A stretch of 50,907 bases of DNA from a virus, in the IMG/VR virus record IMGVR_UViG_3300033998_000441, positions 1 to 50,907 of that record. One strand, written 5' to 3'. The notes beneath the pieces are model-generated. The model saw only the letters and a program-made list of their open reading frames with translations. It made no database searches and was not told the origin of the DNA. Of the stretch, positions 41,772 to 49,614 are shown piece after piece (within the stretch, counting starts at the first letter, position 1; every line of letters begins with the position of its first letter). The translations under genes and the position numbers were made by a program.

Positions 41772-41815
41772 AAAATGGTAGCAACACTGAAACTATATAG
41801 TGCTGCTACCATTTT
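41772..41815. terminator. Strong bidirectional terminator
   Basis: AAAATGGTAGCA and TGCTACCATTTT form a perfect 12-bp stem, extended by CACT/AGTG across a single mismatch. The A and T flanks let it work in both directions. It lies between the converging polymerase and sigma-like genes. Confidence 0.88.
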
Positions 41816-41817
41816 GA

Positions 41818-42435
41818 TTAAATCATGTTATCCAATAAATCCATTACTATTACTTTTATCTTTGCTACCTTATCTGTGACTGTGCTCTTACCCATTCCAA
41901 TTTTATCCCCTATTTCCCTATGGCTGAAGCCATCAGATAATAACTGGAGTATTTTACCGTAGTTAGGATCGATTTTTTGTACATGACTTATCAGTTCTTT
42001 TAGCATATCCAAGTAAATATCTGCTGCACCATAGGTAGGTGGTGCTGCTGCTTCGAAATTCATCTCTTCATTTTCTGCTGCTAGGCAACTATAGGTTAAG
42101 GTTCCAAAGTTTCTCTTATCCAATGAGATGGCGTATGGACACTGACTACATTTGTTGCTTTCTGGGCAGCGAATCAGTTTCCCTTTTCCGTTGCTAATCT
42201 CACAGCGTTTGTCGCGATCTTTGGCTTTAAACTCTGCTGAATAGGAACTCATTACAGCATCGTACTGTGCCTTAGTGCCTGGAACTAACACCACATCCAC
42301 TAATCTGTTACCAATTCTCCATTTTCTAATCTGAGATTTCTTTACCCCTGCGATTATCCCATGTTCTTCAATTGAATCCCTATCAACAATCATTGGGATT
42401 AATACCTGTTCCTCTCCATTTACTCTGATTTCCAT
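41818..42435 (-). CDS. Sigma region 4-like HTH regulator with cysteine cluster
   Basis: A protein of 205 aa. The C-terminal 60 residues look like a sigma-70 region 4 helix-turn-helix (LSDGFSHREIGDKIGMGKST, then VTDKVAKIK). The middle holds a cysteine-rich segment (RCPESNKCSQCPY, with CEIS before it), which may bind zinc. The N-terminus (MEIRVNGEEQVLIPM) matches a family common in clostridial phages and conjugative elements and annotated loosely as an RNA polymerase sigma factor. It lacks a clear region 2, so it is more likely a co-regulator than a full sigma factor. The ATG at 42435 is preferred over the longer frame. It is one candidate for recognising the bipartite element. Confidence 0.72.
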   Translation of the reverse strand: MEIRVNGEEQVLIPMIVDRDSIEEHGIIAGVKKSQIRKWRIGNRLVDVVLVPGTKAQYDAVMSSYSAEFKAKDRDKRCEISNGKGKLIRCPESNKCSQCPYAISLDKRNFGTLTYSCLAAENEEMNFEAAAPPTYGAADIYLDMLKELISHVQKIDPNYGKILQLLSDGFSHREIGDKIGMGKSTVTDKVAKIKVIVMDLLDNMI

Positions 42436-42540
42436 AGATTGTCTCTCTTTCCGACCGGGAGAGACTGAGGTAGGGCAGATACCTTTTGACCTAGAATAGA
42501 AGCATCCCAAGACCAGGCATTAGAAAAAGAGCGCAGGAAA

Positions 42541-42696
42541 TTATAGGGGTACTTCCATCTGCTTTTCCATAACTGTCATAATGACAGCTACTTCTATTGC
42601 AATATGGTCATATCCACCTTCCCAGCGCTCTGTCAGGTCTATATGAATTTTTTCAACGGATAAGAGAACTATAGCTAGTACTATTCCGTTGTGATT
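42541..42696 (-). other. Possible remnant gene in a 520-bp gap
   Basis: The gap 42436-42955 has no clear gene. A 51-codon open stretch on the minus strand reads ...GIVLAIVLLSVEKIHIDLTE, then RWEGGYDHIAIEVAVIMTVM and EKQMEVPL. It has no ATG, GTG or TTG start before a stop at 42697, so it is either a gene fragment or chance. The rest of the gap holds two tandem terminators and two similar dyads. Confidence 0.3.
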
Positions 42697-42727
42697 TCAT
42701 TCTACTTCATATTAATTAGAGACACAC

Positions 42728-42742
42728 GGACATGGGATGTCC
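42728..42742. promoter_or_regulatory. Dyad GGACATGGGATGTCC
   Basis: A near-perfect inverted repeat with 6-bp arms. A similar dyad, AGACATGGCATGTCC, lies at 42932-42946 on the other side of the two terminators. Shared core: GACATGG-x-x-TGTCC. It could be an operator pair; the protein is unknown. Confidence 0.35.
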
Positions 42743-42755
42743 TATTTTCTTATAC

Positions 42756-42784
42756 AAAAAAAAAGACCCGTATAATAAAATACG
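42756..42784 (-). terminator. Second terminator downstream of the ImmA/IrrE gene
   Basis: CCCGTAT (42767-42773) and ATACG (42780-42784) form a short stem, followed on the minus strand by a run of nine T. It acts behind the terminator at 42798-42838, giving tandem termination of leftward transcripts. Confidence 0.65.
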
Positions 42785-42797
42785 AGCCATTCAAAAA

Positions 42798-42838
42798 AGA
42801 GCCATAACATCTATAATTATCACTGATGCTATGGCTCT
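42798..42838 (-). terminator. Terminator downstream of the ImmA/IrrE gene
   Basis: AGAGCCATAACATC and GATGCTATGGCTCT form a 14-bp stem with one mismatch. On the minus strand it is followed by TTTTTTG. It ends the XRE-ImmA/IrrE operon. Confidence 0.85.
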
Positions 42839-42931
42839 ACATATTATATAAAATCTTAATTGTCATATTTCTTTCTGTCCTTTTCTTTATCTGATTGTCT
42901 CATTCCATAATCTTTCGGTAAAAACATAAAC

Positions 42932-42946
42932 AGACATGGCATGTCC
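42932..42946. promoter_or_regulatory. Dyad AGACATGGCATGTCC
   Basis: Inverted repeat GACATG/CATGTC, matching the dyad at 42728 in most positions. It lies just after the end of the ImmA/IrrE gene. It is a possible partner operator, weakly supported. Confidence 0.35.
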
Positions 42947-42955
42947 ACACAAAGA

Positions 42956-44848
42956 TTATTTTATTGCTCTATTATTTCGTCCGAGTTGTTTCAAATTCTG
43001 CGCTTCCAGCATATTATTACATTCATAAATCGATTTTGTATAACAGGAAGTTAATAAAAATTGATACATAATATGTTGCTCTGTCATCATAAATGATTTA
43101 CCAGATGCTTTTAACAAGCAACTACTTAAAACAGGTGGTAATTGCATACCAATTGATAACTGAACCACTTTTTCTATCGTAACATTATCTGGCTCGTCAT
43201 TTCTTAATCTTTGAATCGTTTTTTCACTAATACTTGCCGCTTCTGCCAACTTTTCTTCCGTCATCCTAGACCACTCAATTAAAGCATTCAGTGTTCCCGA
43301 AAACGTAGCTGGTAACTTTCTTGCTACATTCAGTAATTCTGTATTATACTGCTTTATCATAACTGCTTGGTTAGGATTCTCCTTATTGTCAGATGAATAA
43401 TGGGCCTCAAAAACTATGTTTGAAGCTGCATCCCTATATAGAACGCATTCTGTAAAAAACTCCTCCCCATATTTATTGAGCGACTTAATCCTCAAATCAA
43501 AGACTAGGCAACATTCATCCATATGGAATCTAGCATAGTCAGTTAATACAGTTTCACCTTGGTCATTTACAGTAATGTATTTAGGATGGTTAAAACAAAA
43601 ATGAGAATCAACAAATAAATAATTCCCACTTTCTAGTTTCTTCTTTAGTTCTGGATTAAATGCACTTTCAATTAATGCATCTTTTATACTGATGGAAAAT
43701 GTCTGGTCTTTTCTAATAAAGCCGTTCTTAAAACAATGGGGTCTGACATAGCGACCATCAATATAGGTAAAAACACCAATTGCTTCATCATAACCCACAT
43801 CAACCATTCTTATTTTTGCTGCGCAACGTGATACACCATAAAACAACGCTATTTCATCAATGATACATTCCATCATATCAATTAAGTGAATATTTCCTAT
43901 TTCATCTCGATATTTACGAATCAATTCATGTACCTTCATCTTAAACGGAGCAAGTGGCATCTGAATCCTCGGGGCAAGTGAATTTGCCTGCCATTCCATC
44001 CATCCCGTTGCATCTCTATCATTGTCTTTTATACCACCAACCACCTGGCATTTAATCTGTGTAGCACTGCTATTATATAACCGTTCTAGTTCAAATGCTT
44101 TCCTATGTAAATCCCAATGTACACATTCATGTACAATGGTGTTATTTACAGAACCAAGATTACGAAGGAAATATGCCTTCGGATCAACTAAAATAGTACG
44201 TGCTTCTACCTGGGTTTGTACCATTTTATCATTACTTTTATCATAAAACTCTGCATCGCATCCATGAAAGTAGATTTGACCAAATACGGAGAAGTCTTTC
44301 GTAATGTCTCTCACAATGATTGAAAGTCCCATTTTTTTCGCTAAAATATGTGGTTCCACTGCTATTGGGGTTTTTAGTGCCTCAGGATAATATCTTCGCA
44401 GGAAGTCTGTAGCAACAGTTTCAAGCTCATCCTTAGTAATGATGGGGACAAGAGAATCCGACAGAGGTTTTGAAGTCTTATTTTTACTGGTATATTCAGC
44501 TACACTAGAGATTAAGAAATCATCCAAATTGCTATCCAAATCTCCAGAGCACTTCAGCATAAACCATTGGGTACAATATTCAGTCTCATCATAATGGTAA
44601 TCCGATTCACGGTCTTCCAATTCTGCTGCTACAACAACATGGAACTCTATTCTCATATCCGGCAAATCACTAATCGATAACGATTTCACCTCTATATCTG
44701 ATAATTCTATAACACCAATATTTCGGATTCTATAAAGCCTTAAATCTAATCTATCATAATTTTCCTCAACATAACTTTGAATGGCATTGAACAAGTCATT
44801 TTCAAATCTATCTGCCACATAGTCTGTAAATGAACGATTACCTGCCAA
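42956..44848 (-). CDS. Large ImmA/IrrE-family metallopeptidase with C-terminal HTH
   Basis: A protein of about 630 aa. A zinc peptidase motif (IVHECVHWDLH; His240, Glu241, His244 counted from the TTG start) lies in an ImmA/IrrE-like domain with an upstream EPHILAKKMGLSII segment. The N-terminal 140 residues and the part from about 330 to 500 are not recognised. Near the C-terminus MTEEKLAEAASISEKTIQRL looks like a helix-turn-helix. ImmA-type proteases cleave or inactivate partner XRE repressors on DNA damage or phage signals. It is transcribed with an XRE protein upstream (55-bp gap), which would be its natural partner. The TTG at 44848 has GGGGAGGTG 6 bases before it. It could regulate the prophage or the adjacent restriction genes. 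Confidence 0.78.
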   Translation of the reverse strand: MAGNRSFTDYVADRFENDLFNAIQSYVEENYDRLDLRLYRIRNIGVIELSDIEVKSLSISDLPDMRIEFHVVVAAELEDRESDYHYDETEYCTQWFMLKCSGDLDSNLDDFLISSVAEYTSKNKTSKPLSDSLVPIITKDELETVATDFLRRYYPEALKTPIAVEPHILAKKMGLSIIVRDITKDFSVFGQIYFHGCDAEFYDKSNDKMVQTQVEARTILVDPKAYFLRNLGSVNNTIVHECVHWDLHRKAFELERLYNSSATQIKCQVVGGIKDNDRDATGWMEWQANSLAPRIQMPLAPFKMKVHELIRKYRDEIGNIHLIDMMECIIDEIALFYGVSRCAAKIRMVDVGYDEAIGVFTYIDGRYVRPHCFKNGFIRKDQTFSISIKDALIESAFNPELKKKLESGNYLFVDSHFCFNHPKYITVNDQGETVLTDYARFHMDECCLVFDLRIKSLNKYGEEFFTECVLYRDAASNIVFEAHYSSDNKENPNQAVMIKQYNTELLNVARKLPATFSGTLNALIEWSRMTEEKLAEAASISEKTIQRLRNDEPDNVTIEKVVQLSIGMQLPPVLSSCLLKASGKSFMMTEQHIMYQFLLTSCYTKSIYECNNMLEAQNLKQLGRNNRAIK

Positions 44849-44903
44849 GGTGCTCACCTCCCCTTATCTCCGTGCACTAGTTCAATAGGATCCTATTTCG
44901 TAT

Positions 44904-45290
44904 TTAATTTATATCACAAATTTCGTCAATAAAATCCTGCCATTGTTCCTTGGAGATATTTAGGTCACGAGCTTTGCGTAGAGCAACGCGAGCTATCTCC
45001 GTTTTTCCTATGTATTCGATTAAATCGGGGAAAATATCATTCCTACTTTTCCCAGCCAAGTCATAGAAAAAGTCAATGTCATCTCCTGATATCCTTAGTA
45101 TCTCAATCATTCTTTCAAGATACTTTTCCGGTGCATAACGATTCCCTTTTTCAATATCACTTAGATATACCGGTGTCATACCCAGTTCTTGAGCTAGTCC
45201 ACGTATGGACTTTCCTAGTATTTCTCTACGTGCTTTAATATACTCTCCAAACGATTCATGGCAATCCTTGGAAACTAATTTAGTCATCAT
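44904..45290 (-). CDS. XRE-family regulator paired with the ImmA/IrrE protein
   Basis: A 128-aa regulator. Residues about 12-70 are a Cro/C1-type helix-turn-helix (FGEYIKARREILGKSIRGLA, then MTPVYLSDIEKGNRYAPE). The C-terminal 55 residues are helical (IEYIGKTEIARVALRKARDL) and could be the protease target or a dimerisation part. It starts the two-gene operon with the metallopeptidase, from the promoter at 45337-45365. A TAAGC/GCTTA dyad just downstream of that promoter is a likely self-operator. Confidence 0.83.
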   Translation of the reverse strand: MMTKLVSKDCHESFGEYIKARREILGKSIRGLAQELGMTPVYLSDIEKGNRYAPEKYLERMIEILRISGDDIDFFYDLAGKSRNDIFPDLIEYIGKTEIARVALRKARDLNISKEQWQDFIDEICDIN

Positions 45291-45318
45291 GTACTTTTAT
45301 CCACCTTTTCAATAATAT

Positions 45319-45365
45319 GTAAGCTTTCATGCTTATATATTATCATTATATCACATTCCAGTCAA
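45319..45365 (-). promoter_or_regulatory. Sigma-A type promoter and dyad for the XRE-ImmA operon
   Basis: On the minus strand TTGACT (45360-45365), 17 bases, TAATAT (45337-45342). Just downstream TAAGC-ATGAAA-GCTTA forms an inverted repeat near the expected start of transcription, a plausible repressor site. Confidence 0.65.
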
Positions 45366-45469
45366 TAACCTTTTGTTGATTATTTCCACTTAATAAAGTC
45401 CAATTATTTCAATTTATACGGTATGGATGATCAGACATAGTGTAATAATTAAGCTCTCTAACAAATGAA

Positions 45470-46870
45470 CTATTGAACCAGTTTTTGGAGATCAATTAAA
45501 AATATCTGCTTAATTATATCTGTCAACTGTTGTCTTGTCTTTTTCTCATCATCCTCAAAAATAAAAGGTATTCGTATGAAATGAACATTAATATTTACAC
45601 TGGGGCTTTCACTTACCGCAATAGGAAACGCTTCTTCTTTTTCTTCATAACGATACATAGGATAGAGCAAATACACATCATTAATATCTCTTTTTCTCGC
45701 GTATTCCAGTACTTGGTAAAGGTCTCCTTGTTTGACCTCATTGTTAATATCTTTTGCATAGTCAGGATTGTCTTCAAACCGGGATAGTTCCTTATATTTG
45801 GTGTCAAGAACAAATATTTTACCATTAAGCTCAGCCAATATATCATGTCTCATTGTAAAAGCAGCTCCACTAATTGTGCCTTTGTACATGATTTTTTCAA
45901 CAAGACTCATTCGACTCTCTTGAAGCGTAACCTTGCCACCATGATTGCTAAGAACTTCTTTTATAAATCCGCCGATAAAACCTTCGAACAGAATATCTGT
46001 AGGGAACAGAAAACAGAAGGATTCATTCATATCTGTGTTAAAATTTGACACCTTATTAAGTAAAAACATCTTGCTAATGCTTATAATTATCCCATAATGT
46101 TTATGCATCTTGCTCAAGTGAATATTATTACAATCATGTGGTGTACAAGGCATATCTGACACTGCATCCAGCCTCGATAATATTGTTCTGAGAATCTTTT
46201 GATTTCTTTTCGATGCAATATTATATATTTGCTTACAAGTGAATTTGATAATACGATTAATCCTATTATCAAATTCAAAATTAGAATATGTACATCTAAA
46301 TTTGTTTGCTTGTCCATTGGGGACTTTTTTGTTAAAATAGTCTGCAATATCAAATTTCCCCTTAATAGCGTTACAATCCTCAGTCCCATCCACATATTGA
46401 TAGAACAAGCCTCTTTTTATCGCACTACGCACGTATCCAATATAAAGTGTTATAAAGAGTTCCTTTAAATCCTCCGAATCGCTGAGTTCACTTGAGATAC
46501 TAATAAATGGGTATTCTAATTTGTTGCAGTATTCAATCCACCGAACAAGGTTATTCAGCAGGTGCTTTTGTGTTAAATCATCTGTATCATGATCCTCTGC
46601 TTCGGTACGAAAAACTTTAGGGTATATATTCAACTGTTCGCCTTTAAAAACAATTGTTCCAATATACTTTTTCGTTCTGATAGATCCTTGACCAATAAAA
46701 TCGATAAATTGCTGTTGACTCGTTATTTCACCATCATCATAAAAAACAGCTCTTTGCTCCCAGTTTTCTTGAAGGAAATCAAATAATTCATCTAATGCGT
46801 TTTGGGACTGCCAGGAACTTGGTAATTTGTTGTTACCAATTTTGCTATACTCATACCTATTCAGTACCAT
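45470..46870 (-). CDS. mcrC: McrC-like subunit of a modification-dependent restriction system
   Basis: A 466-aa protein of the McrC family, the nuclease partner of the McrB GTPase. The N-terminal part (YEYSKIGNNKLPSSWQ, then YIGTIVFKGEQLNIYPKVF) and the middle are typical. The C-terminal PD-(D/E)XK-type motif is visible in GKIFVLDTKYKELSRF with the upstream LAEL segment. The frame looks complete. Its start overlaps the end of mcrB by 14 bp, the usual order. Since mcrB is cut, the complex cannot cleave modified DNA unless another McrB is supplied. Confidence 0.87.
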   Translation of the reverse strand: MVLNRYEYSKIGNNKLPSSWQSQNALDELFDFLQENWEQRAVFYDDGEITSQQQFIDFIGQGSIRTKKYIGTIVFKGEQLNIYPKVFRTEAEDHDTDDLTQKHLLNNLVRWIEYCNKLEYPFISISSELSDSEDLKELFITLYIGYVRSAIKRGLFYQYVDGTEDCNAIKGKFDIADYFNKKVPNGQANKFRCTYSNFEFDNRINRIIKFTCKQIYNIASKRNQKILRTILSRLDAVSDMPCTPHDCNNIHLSKMHKHYGIIISISKMFLLNKVSNFNTDMNESFCFLFPTDILFEGFIGGFIKEVLSNHGGKVTLQESRMSLVEKIMYKGTISGAAFTMRHDILAELNGKIFVLDTKYKELSRFEDNPDYAKDINNEVKQGDLYQVLEYARKRDINDVYLLYPMYRYEEKEEAFPIAVSESPSVNINVHFIRIPFIFEDDEKKTRQQLTDIIKQIFLIDLQKLVQ

Positions 46871-47577
46871 TTGCTTCTCCCTTTACTTTTACCCTAAGCC
46901 TTCCGATATTCTCATCGATAATTTCAATGTTTACACCTGCTTTATCAATAACATCTGATAATATATTTGCAACTTTTTTTCTATTATCATAAAAATATTC
47001 ATATAATAGCGGGATAATATTATTGTTCAAAATATCACAAAGTTCTGGTTCATTTTTATTCATAAAATAAGAATGGCCAACAAGTAAATCTGTACTATCC
47101 AGCTCCTTTACCAAGTTCAGGTTAATATTCTCGAGTACTTTTTTGAGGTTTTCATTTTGAACTAAATTAACATCTGGTTTTTGTTCAATGAAGCAGAATC
47201 TTCTTCGCAATGCTGCATCAATCAAAGATATTGATTTGTCAGCTGAGTTCATTGTTCCAACAATGTAAAGGTTATTCGGTACGGCAAAAACATCTCCAGA
47301 TTGAAGGGTAACACTTGCTTCATTAATTTCTCCCCACCGTTTATCATCTTCAATAAGAGTAATAAGTTCACCAAAAACTTTAGATATATTTGCCCGATTT
47401 ATTTCGTCTATGATAACGACAAAGTTCTTACCGTCTGTATTGTTCAGTGCTATGTCAGCAATCGTTTTAAACACCCCATCAACCGTTTTAAACGCTAATG
47501 TTTCGCGATCTTTATCTGGCCTTAATCCCTGAATAAATTCCTCATATCCGTAATTTTGATGGACCTTCAAAACCCGC
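46857..47577 (-). pseudogene. mcrB: McrB GTPase, N-terminal half and Walker A missing
   Basis: About 238 residues of the AAA+ motor of an McrBC system. Kept are the segment after Walker A (HQNYGYEEFIQGLRP), Walker B (FVVIIDEINRANISKVF), sensor 1 (IVGTMNSADKS) and the arginine-finger region (IDAALRRRFCFIE). Lost are the DNA-binding N-terminus and the GxxGTGKT nucleotide-binding loop, so it cannot bind GTP normally. Homology ends at about 47577, where the sequence changes to a more GC-rich stretch, and an in-frame TGA follows upstream. A TTG at 47570 is available, but the product would be inactive. Confidence 0.85.
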
Positions 47578-47625
47578 CTCTGGGCAAGATTCCCACCTCA
47601 TATTAATAATAAACAAGGAGAACAT

Positions 47626-47979
47626 ATGATAACCAAAACAGAATTAAATTCTTTTGACACCCAGTATTTCAATATACTGCACTTGGGGTGTTTTGCCATC
47701 TATGTGCAGTCAAAGAATACAAAGCACTTCTGGGCTATTCATATAGAGGAATATCCAACCTTTAGGCATTTCAAAATTTATCATAAACACAACATCCCCG
47801 ACGAATATCACAGGCACAGAGACGCTCGGAGCCTTTCAGTAGCCATCGAGCATATTAAAAGTCATGATGCCTTTCAGCTAAATGGAAGGAAACCAGTAAA
47901 GAATTTATGCTTAGCAAGTTCCACATTTTCCAGCTCCCCTGCCACAAAAAAGCACCCATCACATTCTGACAAGTGCTAA
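47626..47979 (+). CDS. 117-aa hypothetical protein of mobile-element type
   Basis: A soluble protein (MITKTELNSFDTQYFNIL...) with a conserved-looking core, HFWAIHIEEYPTFRHFKIYH, then HRHRDARSLSVAIEHIKSHD and FQLNGRKPVK. Small proteins of this look are met in clostridial conjugative elements, where they lie near transfer genes; I cannot name the family. AAGGAG stands 7 bases before the ATG. It lies immediately beyond the broken mcrB end and is read in the opposite direction, so it probably belongs to the element whose junction cut mcrB. Its last codons overlap the terminator of the neighbouring XRE gene. Confidence 0.65.
   Translation: MITKTELNSFDTQYFNILHLGCFAIYVQSKNTKHFWAIHIEEYPTFRHFKIYHKHNIPDEYHRHRDARSLSVAIEHIKSHDAFQLNGRKPVKNLCLASSTFSSSPATKKHPSHSDKC
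47946..47977 (-). terminator. Terminator downstream of the second XRE gene
   Basis: AGCAC (47951-47955) pairs with GTGCT (47973-47977), followed on the minus strand by TTTTTTG. It lies between converging genes and inside the last codons of the plus-strand gene. Confidence 0.65.
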
Positions 47980-47989
47980 AATTAAATTC

Positions 47990-48739
47990 CTACTCTTCTT
48001 GAGGAATTGTATAATTAATGCAATTTTGCATTTTAGCCTGAGCTATACATTCTTCCTTACTTTTACCGTGACCCCTAATTCTATCATTTTCGTCAACCCA
48101 ATAATACAGATCCTCAGCTCCGAACAGTTCCGCTCTTACTTCTTTCAGAATTTCCATTTCTGTTACATCCACTCTGTCCTGCGCTTTTTCAGAAAATGAT
48201 ACTGCTTTTCGTTGTTCTTCATGATGCATAAAGCCATCATCAATAATATTATACAATATTCTAGAAAACTTCTGTGCCTGTTCATCCGTTTCAAAATAAA
48301 TGCCAAACCCGTTAGCATAAATAGAAACAATGTTATATCCGTATACCTTTAATTCTAATGCAATTCCCATAATACGAGCAAATCTTAATTCTATAATTGG
48401 GAAGAATTCCTGTATATCCTCCTCAAGAACATCATAGAATCCTTTTTCTTTAATAGTTCTGATATATTCATTACTGCAATCCTCTATGATATTATATCTC
48501 TTTGTACTAACTATCTTTGTTTCCTGAGCCTTTCCAAACAGTAACTCATCTGTTGATATATTAAAAATCTCACTAATTCTTGCTAGCATATAAATGTCAG
48601 GTTTTCCAATATTGTCTTCCCAGGTAGAAATTGTTTGTCTTGCAACATTTATTTGTTGTGCCAATTTCTCCTGTGATAACTTGTTTTTGTCTCGAAGAAC
48701 TCTCAGATTCTCTCCAAAACGTACATTTTTTCTAATCAT
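47990..48739 (-). CDS. XRE-family transcriptional regulator
   Basis: A 249-aa regulator. The N-terminal Cro/C1 helix-turn-helix is textbook (FGENLRVLRDKNKLSQEKLA, then INVARQTISTWEDNIGKPD and STDELLFG). The rest (about 85-249) is an unrecognised alpha/beta domain rich in acidic residues, ending in a SKEECIAQAKMQ stretch. It may sense a signal or bind a partner. AGGAGG precedes the ATG, and a promoter is visible at 48774-48802. It stands alone and faces the small mobile-element gene. Confidence 0.83.
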   Translation of the reverse strand: MIRKNVRFGENLRVLRDKNKLSQEKLAQQINVARQTISTWEDNIGKPDIYMLARISEIFNISTDELLFGKAQETKIVSTKRYNIIEDCSNEYIRTIKEKGFYDVLEEDIQEFFPIIELRFARIMGIALELKVYGYNIVSIYANGFGIYFETDEQAQKFSRILYNIIDDGFMHHEEQRKAVSFSEKAQDRVDVTEMEILKEVRAELFGAEDLYYWVDENDRIRGHGKSKEECIAQAKMQNCINYTIPQEE

Positions 48740-48773
48740 AAATGGATTTATCCTCCTATAAATTGATATATCT

Positions 48774-48802
48774 ATTATAGCATTGTCCTACCAATTCACC
48801 AA
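48774..48802 (-). promoter_or_regulatory. Promoter of the second XRE gene
   Basis: On the minus strand TTGGTG (48797-48802), 17 bases, TATAAT (48774-48779), about 35 bp before the start codon. The remaining 48803-49014 is A/T-rich with no gene; TTTAAC, 16 bases, TATAAT near 48958-48985 is a possible promoter for the amidase. Confidence 0.6.
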
Positions 48803-49014
48803 GCTAATGGATTTAACATTACCGCAATTCATTTTAACAAAACGTGAGATACAAAGAGTTCAACTTAACTTAATAACAGCACGCATACTAGCCTTAGTGC
48901 ATTTGAAATAATGACTATAACAATCTATGAAGGAATTATATTAGCCTTAATAGCAACATTTAACATGAACTTGAATACAATATAATAACAGTTTTATAGA
49001 ATAGGAAGTATTTC

Positions 49015-49590
49015 ATGGCTATTAAAATTTTTATAGATCAAGGTCACAATCCGACTGGTTACCACAATACTGGTGCCAGAGGTCTTGGGTTAATAGAAGA
49101 AGATATTACTTATCAGGTTGGAATCTATCTTGCCAATTTATTAGGAGCTGACCGAAGATTTTCCGTTTTGTTATCAAGACCTACGCCTACTACGGTTTTA
49201 GGAACTACAAATGCAACCAGCCTGGCTGAAAGGGTTAGAATGGCGAATGAATGGCCTGCTGATTATTTTATCAGTATCCATGCTAATGCAAATGTAAATC
49301 CTGCAATTAATGGAGCTGAGATCTATATATACCAATACAATACTCAAGCACATTGGCTAGCACAGCATATCATGGATGCTATTGTCCAATTTACAGCCTT
49401 AAAGAATAATGGTATCCGTATAAATCAATCCTTATATGTTTTGCGCAGAACTAATATGCCTTCCTTACTGATAGAAATGGGATATCTTACGAATGAACAT
49501 GATGCCGCTATTCTTAGAGATAATCAATGGCTGATTGCTTATGCAATATATATCGGTATCTTAAATTATTTTGGATTTGAACCGATTTAA
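49015..49590 (+). CDS. N-acetylmuramoyl-L-alanine amidase (amidase_3, CwlD-like)
   Basis: A 191-aa zinc amidase that removes stem peptides from peptidoglycan. The family motifs are all present: the first ligand in IFIDQGHNP, the Glu region GARGLGLIEED, SLAERVRMAN, the second His in FISIHANANV, and the catalytic Glu in LLIEMGYLTN. There is no signal peptide and no wall-binding domain, similar to short spore-cortex amidases such as CwlD, though CwlD has a signal. AGGAAG precedes the ATG. It is followed 24 bp later by a SpoIID-like protein, which suggests a spore or cortex function. Confidence 0.87.
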   Translation: MAIKIFIDQGHNPTGYHNTGARGLGLIEEDITYQVGIYLANLLGADRRFSVLLSRPTPTTVLGTTNATSLAERVRMANEWPADYFISIHANANVNPAINGAEIYIYQYNTQAHWLAQHIMDAIVQFTALKNNGIRINQSLYVLRRTNMPSLLIEMGYLTNEHDAAILRDNQWLIAYAIYIGILNYFGFEPI

Positions 49591-49614
49591 TATTAATAAA
49601 AGGAGGGATAAAGA

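Noticed and set aside
41818-42435. Complete sigma factor
   Set aside because: Only a region 4-like helix-turn-helix is visible; no region 2 with the -10 recognition helices can be seen.
16541-42510. A fully functional prophage
   Set aside because: No terminase, portal, protease or capsid gene is present, the primase lacks its helicase part and the connector lacks a start.
46857-47577. Functional McrBC system
   Set aside because: The McrB frame lacks the Walker A loop and the N-terminal DNA-binding domain.
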